Assembly: GCA_023439605.1 (NCBI GenBank)
Contig: JAEXNS010000157.1
Coordinates: forward strand, 1 to 12,023
DNA: 12,023 nt
Direction: 5' to 3'
Source: Bacillota bacterium
GTDB taxonomy: Bacteria; Bacillota; Clostridia; Oscillospirales; Ruminococcaceae
Shown here: piece by piece, positions 1 through 5,376 of the stretch
Numbering within the stretch: position 1 is the first letter of the stretch
Layout: each line of letters opens with the position of its first letter
Position numbers and translations under genes: made by a program
Notes under the pieces: model-generated
Databases searched by the model: none
What the model saw: only the letters and a program-made list of their open reading frames with translations
What the model was told of the DNA's origin: nothing

Positions 1-5
1 GGTTT

Positions 6-138
6 CCAAAGGGCAACGCCCTTGGTCGCTTTCCGCAGAAAGCGAAATCTTTATGCTTTAAGAGCTTTTTTGCTTCTTTTTGCGATAGAAAAAGAAGCGG
101 AGTTTGAGGCAGAGCCTCATAAATTGCCTCAGCAATTT
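6..138. repeat. Array of five short perfect hairpins (intergenic repeat)
   Basis: Five adjacent palindromes are readable directly. They are 6-25 (stem 9-14/18-23, loop AAC, extended past a bulged A), 26-45 (8-bp stem, loop CGCA), 72-98 (10-bp stem, loop GCGATAG), 105-119 (6-bp stem, loop AGA) and 121-138 (7-bp stem, loop CTCA). The stretch is GC-richer than its surroundings and has no convincing coding frame. It resembles a modular intergenic repeat (REP/MITE-like) rather than one terminator, because only the third hairpin has a T-rich arm and none is followed by a clean U-tract. The left end may continue beyond the window. Confidence 0.7.
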
Positions 139-158
139 GCTTAAGTTGACGAGATTGT

Positions 159-217
159 CCAGTTGCTTTAAACCTTTGGCAAAATATTTTGCCTTATGCA
201 TATGTATGAATAATAAC
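159..217 (+). repeat. 59-nt intergenic repeat, copy A (direct copy at 2834-2893)
   Basis: This segment matches 2834-2893 in the same orientation over its whole length, with scattered substitutions and a 1-nt length difference. The best-conserved part is the end, a run ending TGAATAATAAC in both. It contains a perfect 16-nt palindrome, GGCAAAATATTTTGCC (178-193), which is degenerate in the second copy. It lies immediately upstream of queF and any queF promoter must be in or near it, but no good -35/-10 pair is evident here. Confidence 0.65.
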
Positions 218-233
218 TATAAAGGTGAACTAT

Positions 234-725
234 ATGAGAGAAAAAAATGAACTTAATGATATAACTTTATTGGGAAATAATTCGGTGAAATATTCAAGTG
301 ATTATAACCCTGATATACTAGAGACTTTTGAAAATAAACACAAAGAAAATGATTATTTTGTAAAATTCAATTGCCCTGAATTTACTAGTTTATGTCCTAT
401 AACTGGTCAACCGGATTTTGCTTCAATATATATATCATATGTACCAAATGTAAAAATGGTAGAGAGTAAGTCTTTAAAACTATATCTTTTTAGTTTTAGA
501 AATCATGGCGACTTTCATGAAGATTGTGTAAATATTATTATGAAAGATTTGATAAAATTAATGCAACCAAAATATATAGAAGTTTGGGGTAAATTCACTC
601 CTAGAGGTGGTATTTCTATTGATCCATATTGTAATTATGGTATGAAGGAAACTATGTGGGAAAAAGTTGCATTTGATAGGCTTTCTATGCATGATATGTA
701 TCCAGAAAAAATAGATAATAGATAA
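234..725 (+). CDS. queF: NADPH-dependent 7-cyano-7-deazaguanine (preQ0) reductase QueF
   Basis: QueF reduces the nitrile of preQ0 to the amine of preQ1, a cytosolic step of queuosine tRNA modification. The protein is of the short, single-domain (YkvM-type) class, 163 aa from this start, close to the roughly 165 aa of the Bacillus enzyme. Numbered from the chosen Met, the nucleophilic Cys54 lies in FTSLCPITGQPD with Asp61. The QueF signature ESKSLKLY is at 77-84, followed by SFRNHGDFHEDC with the substrate-binding Glu96, then GKFTPRGGISIDPY. The C-terminus ending in KIDNR also agrees with the family. An in-frame GTG at 225 is part of the Shine-Dalgarno AAAGGTG (221-227), which is spaced 6 nt from ATG 234, so ATG 234 is preferred. 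No other queuosine gene and no preQ1 riboswitch is visible nearby, so it appears to stand alone between repeats. Confidence 0.97.
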   Translation: MREKNELNDITLLGNNSVKYSSDYNPDILETFENKHKENDYFVKFNCPEFTSLCPITGQPDFASIYISYVPNVKMVESKSLKLYLFSFRNHGDFHEDCVNIIMKDLIKLMQPKYIEVWGKFTPRGGISIDPYCNYGMKETMWEKVAFDRLSMHDMYPEKIDNR

Positions 726-733
726 TAGATAAT
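713..733 (+). repeat. Heptanucleotide tandem repeat AGATAAT x3
   Basis: Three perfect AGATAAT units overlap the end of queF, whose TAA stop lies in the second unit. A related two-unit tract (AGATAAT AGGTAAT, preceded by an A-run as here) occurs at 2728-2741 after the ATPase gene. Each tract lies close to one copy of the 35-nt inverted repeat. It may be slippage of a shared intergenic sequence. Confidence 0.6.
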
Positions 734-739
734 ATAGAC

Positions 740-774
740 GGAAAGCCCAGTCGACTCCGCAGAGTCGAAACTCT
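740..774 (+). repeat. 35-nt inverted repeat, left copy (IR-L)
   Basis: This is the reverse complement of 2801-2835 with a single mismatch in 35 positions. The copy is itself a hairpin, with arms TCGACTC (751-757) and GAGTCGA (762-768) and loop CGCA. That is the same loop and TCG...CGA stem frame as the hairpin at 26-45. It lies 14 nt after the queF stop and, with its partner, brackets the ATPase gene. Confidence 0.85.
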
Positions 775-860
775 TGCAAAACACTAAACTTTACTTTTAA
801 TGGTAGAATAGTAACTATTATATTGATATCCAGAGACAGAAAGTATATATGAATAACAAA

Positions 861-916
861 TGCACTACATACCATAAACTAACATAAAACAGTTTGGTAT
901 GTGGTGTATTTTTATT
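861..916 (+). terminator. Hairpin with T-tract, probable rho-independent terminator
   Basis: CACTACATACC (863-873) pairs with GGTATGTGGTG (895-905) with one G-U pair. The stem continues past a 2-nt bulge as AAACT/AGTTT, with a loop of about 10 nt. The 3' side runs into TATTTTTATT. It would end transcription coming from queF just before the ATPase promoter. The stem is AT-rich and bulged, so efficiency is uncertain. Confidence 0.5.
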
Positions 917-943
917 GACTGACTACTGTTATTATGGTAATAT
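915..943 (+). promoter_or_regulatory. Sigma-A-type promoter of the ATPase gene
   Basis: TTGACT (915-920) and TAATAT (938-943) are separated by exactly 17 nt, with a TGG extended -10 element at 935-937. Initiation near 950 would give a leader of about 35 nt before ATG 984. It also rules out upstream in-frame start codons (TTG 894, ATG 942) on this transcript. Confidence 0.7.
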
Positions 944-983
944 GATAACTAAGAGAAATTATAAAAAAGAGGAGATGAAAGGA

Positions 984-2687
984 ATGCTTGATAAGAAAGT
1001 AGTGCCAGTAGGGGTTGAAGATTTTAAAGAAATCATTGATAAAAACTGCTACTATGTAGATAAGACGCTTTTAATTAAAGATATATTAGACGCTGGATCT
1101 AAAGTTAGCCTTATCACTCGACCAAGACGTTTTGGTAAAACATTGAATATGAGTATGCTTCAGTATTTCTTTGAGAAAAAAGAAGAAAGCAATGCATATC
1201 TTTTTGACGGATTGAAAATAAATACTGAAGGAGATGTTTATCTTAAACATCAGGGACAGTATCCGGTGATTTCAATATCATTGAAAAGTCTTAAGCAAGA
1301 TACTTATGAGGAAGCTTGGGCTTTGTATAAATTTATAATAAATACAGAGTACAAAAGACACAAAAAAATTCTTGATAGCACATTACTTTCAGATGAGGAT
1401 AAAGAAATTTACAGGAAGATCCTTAAAAATCTTGCTGACGACAGCGTATATAAATACGCTTTGAAGTTTTTGTCAGACTGTCTTGAGATAGCTTACAGAA
1501 AAAAAACAATTCTATTTATAGATGAATATGATGTTCCGCTTGAAAATGCACATTTTAAAGGATACTATGAAAAAATGATAAGCCTGATACGGAGCGTATT
1601 TGAAAGTGCTCTTAAAACAAATTCATCATTGGAATTTGCAGTTTTAACTGGATGCCTTAGAATTTCGAAAGAAAGCATTTTTACAGGACTTAATAATCCA
1701 AGAGTATATTCGATAACAGAAAGCAAATTATCGGAATATTATGGTTATACGAAGCAAGAGATTGAGGAATTTGCTAATTATTATGATTTGTCCGAAAGAC
1801 TTACCGAAATGAAAGAATGGTATGACGGATATCTTTTTGGAAACAACGATATATATAATCCGTGGAGTATAAACCATTACGTTGCTTCTGTATGTGATGG
1901 AAACAAAATATCATGTAATCCATACTGGGCAAATACAAGCTCGAACAGCATAATACATCATCTGATAGAGCAATCGGATGAAAATACAAAGCAGAAGATA
2001 GAAACTCTGATTGAAGGTGGAAGTGTGAAGGCAGCAATAAACGAAAATTCTATTTATTCGGATATTGATGTTAATAACGAATCAATATGGAGCTTTCTTC
2101 TGTTTACAGGATATTTAAAGCAGATTAATTCGGAATTTATAAATAACAGAATTATTTCAGAAATGGTTATACCTAATCTTGAAGTGCTCACCGTTTATGA
2201 GGATACAATAAAAAACTGGTTTAAAGAATCCATAAGGCGAGATGGAACAGAAACATTATTGAAGGCAATGCTTGATGAAAAACCTGAAGAATTAGAAAAT
2301 GAAATCGGTAGATGGCTGCAGAGGAGCATCAGTTATCATGATACACTTGAAAATTTTTATCATGGTTTTCTAGTTGGTCTACTTGAGGGGTTCAGAGGCT
2401 ATGAAGTTAAATCAAATCGTGAAAATAGAGACGGAAGAACAGATATAACAGTCTGCGAAAAATATAACAGAAAAGCAGCTATTGTAATTGAAATAAAGTC
2501 AGCACAAACATTTAAGCAACTTTCATCAATGTGTAATGAAGCACTTAATCAGATTAAAGTTAAAAAATACGCAGAGCAGTTTATAGATGATTGTTATCAG
2601 AAGGTAATAAGTTATGGAATAGCTTTTTACGGTAAATCATGCAGGGTAAAGATGGGGGAAATTCTCTATCAGCCTGAGAACTCATAA
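984..2687 (+). CDS. AAA-ATPase-like / PD-(D/E)XK nuclease-like (DUF1703) protein
   Basis: The product (567 aa) has the two-part build of the AAA-ATPase_like plus PDDEXK_9 (DUF1703) family, common in Bacteroidetes and Ruminococcaceae, with no established function. Numbered from the chosen Met, a family-typical N-terminus (VPVGVEDFKEII...YYVDKT) leads to the modified Walker A TRPRRFGKT (45-53). Walker B ILFIDEYD is at 176-183, and WYDGY with NPWSI near 279-295. At the C-terminus are the nuclease-like elements GYEVKS (472-477), GRTDI (484-488) and VIEIK (501-505), giving Glu474, Asp487, Glu503 and Lys505 as the putative metal site. The frame is open back to 894, but the promoter at 915-943 and GAGGAG (969-974) 9 nt ahead support ATG 984; ATG 975 abuts its Shine-Dalgarno. 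It appears intact, is less A+T-rich to the eye than the operon downstream, and is bracketed by inverted repeats, suggesting a mobile or duplicated unit. Confidence 0.88.
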   Translation: MLDKKVVPVGVEDFKEIIDKNCYYVDKTLLIKDILDAGSKVSLITRPRRFGKTLNMSMLQYFFEKKEESNAYLFDGLKINTEGDVYLKHQGQYPVISISLKSLKQDTYEEAWALYKFIINTEYKRHKKILDSTLLSDEDKEIYRKILKNLADDSVYKYALKFLSDCLEIAYRKKTILFIDEYDVPLENAHFKGYYEKMISLIRSVFESALKTNSSLEFAVLTGCLRISKESIFTGLNNPRVYSITESKLSEYYGYTKQEIEEFANYYDLSERLTEMKEWYDGYLFGNNDIYNPWSINHYVASVCDGNKISCNPYWANTSSNSIIHHLIEQSDENTKQKIETLIEGGSVKAAINENSIYSDIDVNNESIWSFLLFTGYLKQINSEFINNRIISEMVIPNLEVLTVYEDTIKNWFKESIRRDGTETLLKAMLDEKPEELENEIGRWLQRSISYHDTLENFYHGFLVGLLEGFRGYEVKSNRENRDGRTDITVCEKYNRKAAIVIEIKSAQTFKQLSSMCNEALNQIKVKKYAEQFIDDCYQKVISYGIAFYGKSCRVKMGEILYQPENS

Positions 2688-2800
2688 TTATAGTGAGAGT
2701 AAAATTCGTTTTAGTATCTTAAAAAATAGATAATAGGTAATATAAAGGTTGTGTGTTTTATTAATATTCGGCTATTAAATAAAAAGTTTGCGATTTTGTG

Positions 2801-2835
2801 AGAGTTTCGACTCTGCGGAGGCGACTGGGCTTTCC
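2801..2835 (-). repeat. 35-nt inverted repeat, right copy (IR-R)
   Basis: This is the inverted partner of 740-774, matching at 34 of 35 positions. The single difference falls in the internal hairpin stem (TCGACTC at 2807-2813 against GAGGCGA), so this copy has one mismatched stem pair. It begins 113 nt after the ATPase stop codon and runs directly into the 2834-2893 repeat, with CC shared. Confidence 0.85.
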
Positions 2836-2893
2836 GGTCGCTATGGACTTTCGGCAAAATATATCTGCCTTATACATATGACTGAATAATAAC
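2834..2893 (+). repeat. 60-nt intergenic repeat, copy B (direct copy of 159-217)
   Basis: This is a diverged direct copy of 159-217. Both share the order CC-GT-GCT, then GGCAAAATAT, GCCTTAT, CATATG or GTATG, and TGAATAATAAC. The inner palindrome is imperfect here (GGCAAAATATATCTGCC, 2853-2869). The pair therefore frames queF and the ATPase gene together. Confidence 0.6.
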
Positions 2894-3000
2894 AAAAATT
2901 AAGCTTATTATTATTATATGTTTTTAAAAATCTCGATTTTCGCTGTAAGTAGTCAAATAGTATAAAATAAAATATTTTGTTTAAAAATTTATATATACTA

Positions 3001-3029
3001 TTGACAAAAAGGAAATTATATGCTACAAT
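3001..3029 (+). promoter_or_regulatory. Consensus sigma-A promoter of the riboswitch-dockerin unit
   Basis: TTGACA (3001-3006) is a perfect -35, and TACAAT (3024-3029) lies after a 17-nt spacer. TGC at 3021-3023 adds an extended -10. Initiation near 3036 would place the aptamer about 15 nt into the transcript, as expected for a riboswitch leader. Confidence 0.85.
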
Positions 3030-3047
3030 AAATACAACAATTAAATA

Positions 3048-3124
3048 TTTGGCAAACTTATTGAAAAATAAGGACGCAAAGCCATGGGTCTAAATCATAA
3101 ACTGATATGACAGCCGGTTGCACA
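3048..3124 (+). promoter_or_regulatory. Cyclic-di-GMP-I (GEMM) riboswitch aptamer
   Basis: The hallmarks of the GEMM-I fold are present in order. A stem CTTATT/AATAAG (3057-3062/3067-3072) is capped by a GAAA tetraloop (3063-3066). The near-invariant GGACGCAAAGCC follows (3072-3083), then GGGTCTAA (3086-3093) and a second stem ATCA/TGAT (3094-3097/3103-3106). ATATGACAGCC (3105-3115) completes the tetraloop receptor, and GGTTGC (3116-3121) closes with GCAA (3052-3055) as a short P1. It lies between a consensus promoter and an intrinsic terminator, upstream of a secreted dockerin protein. c-di-GMP therefore probably controls the amount of this exported protein. Whether binding turns the gene on or off cannot be read with certainty. 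Confidence 0.93.
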
Positions 3125-3166
3125 TTTATATTAACTTTGCTTGTAAGTTGATTTATTTTGTAATCG

Positions 3167-3211
3167 AAACTGATTGAAGTCCCAAAAAGGATTTTAATCA
3201 GTTTTTATTTT
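3167..3211 (+). terminator. Intrinsic terminator, expression platform of the riboswitch
   Basis: Arms 3167-3182 and 3189-3204 form a continuous 16-bp stem with two G-U pairs and loop CAAAAA (3183-3188). A T-rich tract (TTTTTATTTT) follows. It lies 42 nt after the aptamer and 55 nt before the start codon of the dockerin gene, so leader transcripts can end here. The 5' arm begins AAACTGAT, a word also present in the aptamer at 3099-3106, which could pair alternatively with the 3' arm. Confidence 0.88.
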
Positions 3212-3265
3212 GTTAGTTAAAAATATTTACAAAATTTTAAGATTATATAATAAGGAGTTGTATTT

Positions 3266-4111
3266 ATGAAAAAAAATAGAAAAAATTACATTATTAATTT
3301 ATGTACAATTGTTACAATGGTTTTTAATTCTTTTAGTTTAGCTACTTTAAATGCTGAACAAATAAAGTCAGATAAAGTTTATAAGGGTGATGTAAATTTT
3401 GATAATAAAGTGAATGCAATTGATTTAGTGAAATTAGTACAATTTATGTTAGGCGAAATTGAATTTGATAATGATGAATTCGCAAATGCAGACATAAACA
3501 ATGATAATAAAGTGGATTTATTAGATATAATAATAACAAAAAAGAAATTATTAGATGATTCATTTGAATTAGTTAATGTAGAAAACAATACAACTCTTAA
3601 TAATTCTCAAGAAACTACCAGCACTAGTTTGATATCAAATTCACAAAGTCAAAGCGTTAAATCAACAACAACTCCAAAACCTACAACCACAATCACACAA
3701 ACAACAACACCAAAAATTACAACCACAATCACACAAACAACAACTCCAAAACCTACAACCACAATAGCACAAACAACAACACCAAAAGCTACAACCACAA
3801 CTACACAAACAACAACTCCAAAACCTACAACCACAATTCCACAAATAACAACACAAAAATTTGTAAACAAAGTTGATATTCCAGAATTACAAACTGGCGA
3901 AGAAATTTATTATATTAATCCTCAAATGTCTCAAAGAGATATTAATAAAATATTTGCAAAAGAAAGAACTTCAGAATCAAAAATGTATGTAGTATTTGAA
4001 GATGGAGAATATTATTTAGGTAGATTAAGAGTAAAAAGTAATACACATATAATTTTATCAGAAAACTGTATTATAACAACATCATCTTTAATATTCTTAA
4101 ATTTTGAATAA
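3266..4111 (+). CDS. Dockerin type I protein with Thr/Pro linker (translated N-terminal part)
   Basis: This is the part of the gene made by normal translation (281 aa). ATG 3266 has AAGGAG (3252-3257) 8 nt upstream. Residues 1-30 are a signal peptide with a basic N-terminus and a likely cut after LNA. Residues 41-97 are a type I dockerin with two calcium-loop segments, GDVNFDNKVNAID (Asp42, Asn44, Asp46, Asn50, Asp53) and ADINNDNKVDLLD (Asp76, Asn78, Asp80, Asp84, Asp87). Dockerins plug into cohesins on cellulosome-type scaffolds or the cell surface. A Ser/Thr-rich linker follows, with five 12-residue Thr/Pro repeats (134-193), then the opening of a beta-helix (LGRLRVKSNTHIILSE) ending at TAA. 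It is transcribed from 3001-3029 under c-di-GMP riboswitch control. The shortened product would be secreted and dockerin-bearing but would lack almost all of its functional domain. Confidence 0.8.
   Translation: MKKNRKNYIINLCTIVTMVFNSFSLATLNAEQIKSDKVYKGDVNFDNKVNAIDLVKLVQFMLGEIEFDNDEFANADINNDNKVDLLDIIITKKKLLDDSFELVNVENNTTLNNSQETTSTSLISNSQSQSVKSTTTPKPTTTITQTTTPKITTTITQTTTPKPTTTIAQTTTPKATTTTTQTTTPKPTTTIPQITTQKFVNKVDIPELQTGEEIYYINPQMSQRDINKIFAKERTSESKMYVVFEDGEYYLGRLRVKSNTHIILSENCIITTSSLIFLNFE
3665..3844 (+). repeat. Five 36-nt tandem repeats encoding a Thr/Pro linker
   Basis: Units start at 3665, 3701, 3737, 3773 and 3809, each encoding 12 residues of the form TTTPKxTTTxxQ. A degenerate partial unit follows to about 3860. 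Units differ mostly at the residue after Lys and at the two before Gln. Length change by recombination or slippage would keep the frame. Such linkers usually space secreted modules and are often O-glycosylated. Confidence 0.9.
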
Positions 4112-5096
4112 GAATCAACAACACAAGGTTAAGACGGAGAAGCAAATATAACTATTGAAGGCGGAACAATAAATGGTCATATAGCATCATTTATTCATGG
4201 AAAAGATATAACTATTAGAAATATAAAAGCAAATAATTGCAACAGAGAGCATTATATAGAAATAAGTGCTTGTCAAAATGTAATAATAGATAATATACAC
4301 TTTACAGGTAGCATAGATGGGGATAATAGCAGAGAGTATGTAGAATACATTCAAGTAGACGGAAGTAATTATTCATCATTTCCAACACTATCTCCTTCAG
4401 GAAATACAGAACTTGCAGGTTATGATGGAACAGCATGTGATAATATAAGCATTTCAAATTGTATATTTGAAAGAGGAGAAGGCATATATAGTTACTTTAA
4501 AACCGCTATAGGCTCACATTCAAACCAATATTCTATAAATAAAACAACACATACAAACATCAACATATTCAATTGTAAATTTATAAATCCTTCAAATACA
4601 GCTATAAGCTTAGATTACTGGGAAAATGTAAACATATACAACAATATAGCTGAAGGACCAGAAGGACAGTTTGTTTTATTATGGAAATGTATCAGTAAAA
4701 ATGTAAACATACATGACAACATCGTAACAAACATGAATAGATTTTTTACATCAAACATACCAGCAGAAGGATTTTTTAACGTGGAAGATATTAACCATAC
4801 AAATATAAAAATAGATAACAACACAATGACAAACATAATTGAAAATGCAATTGTTGCAAGAGCATGTGAAAACATTAAAATTTCAAACAACAACATGGAT
4901 AATATAAATTCTTTTCCTATTAGAACAGATAGCTGTGAATATGTAGAAGTAAATAATAATATATTCACAAATATTAGTTTTGATTATAAAGAAATAATAA
5001 CAGAAAATCAAACTGAAAAAATAAATATGTATGATAATTTTATACAATAAAATCATTTAAAAGTAAAAAAATAATTTATTATGTAAAAATATCGTA

Positions 5097-5139
5097 AAAG
5101 ACCAATGTAAGCGGTTTGCTATATGTTGGTCTTTCTTTT
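5097..5139 (+). terminator. Terminator after the beta-helix gene
   Basis: AAAGACCAA (5097-5105) pairs perfectly with TTGGTCTTT (5126-5134), and AGC/GCT can extend the stem inside the loop. The 3' arm leads into CTTTTG. It lies 46 nt after the end of the beta-helix frame and separates it from the glycan operon. The U-tract is broken by C, so it is moderate in strength. Confidence 0.65.
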
Positions 5140-5150
5140 GCTAATAAAAT

Positions 5151-5170
5151 AAAATAATTGTAATTATTTT
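5151..5170. repeat. AT-only palindrome in the 5051-5376 gap
   Basis: AAAATAATT and AATTATTTT are a perfect 9-bp inverted repeat around GT. It may be a weak second terminator facing either direction or simple AT-rich sequence. Apart from this, the terminator at 5097-5139 and the promoter at 5252-5280, nothing recognisable lies in the 326-nt gap. Confidence 0.35.
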
Positions 5171-5251
5171 ATATTTTAAAAAGATTATATAAATGTTTAA
5201 AGTTACTAAAAAAAATAAATAAATACATGGAAAATTATAATGATACGTGCA

Positions 5252-5280
5252 TTGACATTTTAATTTAAATGATGTATACT
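5252..5280 (+). promoter_or_regulatory. Sigma-A promoter of the surface-glycan operon
   Basis: TTGACA (5252-5257), a 17-nt spacer and TATACT (5275-5280) make a near-perfect promoter. Initiation near 5287 gives a leader of about 90 nt before ATG 5377. No riboswitch or terminator was recognised in that leader. The operon thus seems independent of the c-di-GMP riboswitch upstream. Confidence 0.8.
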
Positions 5281-5376
5281 CAATTATATGTTTAGTGTAA
5301 AGAAAGTAAAATATATGTAAAGCTTTGTAAAATAACAATAAATATATTTTTCTCTTTTTGTGAAAGGTTATGAAAT

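Larger units (their letters stand above)
3266..5050 (+). pseudogene. Dockerin/right-handed beta-helix gene interrupted by two in-frame TAA codons
   Basis: The frame of the dockerin gene continues without any indel from 4112 to the TAA ending at 5050, broken only by TAA at codon 282 (4109-4111) and codon 289 (4130-4132). The downstream part (4133-5047) encodes about 305 residues of right-handed beta-helix, with recurring rungs such as NISISNCIF, NINIFNCKF, NVNIYNNIA, NIKISNNNM and YVEVNNNIF. The stretch EYIQVDG...YDGTACDNISISN...GSHSN resembles pectate-lyase-superfold carbohydrate-active proteins, so the intact protein was probably a secreted polysaccharide-binding or -cleaving enzyme; the substrate is unknown. 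The two stops are single-base changes from sense codons, which fits recent inactivation, readthrough or a sequencing error. No start codon with a ribosome binding site restarts the downstream part; ATG 4733 lacks one. Confidence 0.75.

Noticed and set aside
146..174. Promoter for queF (TTGACG with a -10 near 168-174)
   Set aside because: The -35 is good, but the only -10 candidates at correct spacing (TTAAAC/TAAACC) are poor, so it was not called.
1..217. CRISPR array or attachment site in the repeat-rich left end
   Set aside because: The palindromes differ in sequence and spacing, and there is no regular repeat-spacer pattern, tRNA or integrase gene.
225..233. GTG 225 as the queF start
   Set aside because: The GTG is part of the Shine-Dalgarno AAAGGTG for ATG 234, and no ribosome binding site precedes it at proper spacing.
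740..774. 35-nt repeat as a standard terminator of queF
   Set aside because: It can fold, but no T-tract follows and its sequence recurs inverted at 2801-2835, so a repeat element explains it better. The hairpin at 861-916 is a better terminator candidate.
894..983. N-terminal extension of the ATPase gene from TTG 894 or ATG 942
   Set aside because: A promoter (915-943) lies inside this stretch, so the transcript starts near 950. The extension has no family similarity, and a good ribosome binding site serves ATG 984.
3649..3870. Antisense Val/Gly/Cys-rich frames opposite the Thr/Pro linker
   Set aside because: They are the reverse reading of the 36-nt tandem repeats, with low-complexity translation and no start signals.
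4109..4132. Reassignment of TAA to an amino acid in this organism
   Set aside because: Other genes here (queF, the ATPase gene, the TagF-like gene) end properly at TAA where family length predicts, and their frames contain no internal TAA.
4615..4968. Antisense 117-codon hydrophobic frame
   Set aside because: It lies opposite the beta-helix coding frame in A+T-rich sequence. The hydrophobicity comes from reading Asn/Ile/Lys codons backwards, and no ribosome binding site was found.
4733..5050. Independent small gene starting at ATG 4733
   Set aside because: It is the in-frame continuation of the beta-helix gene, lacks a ribosome binding site, and cuts the repeat domain in the middle.
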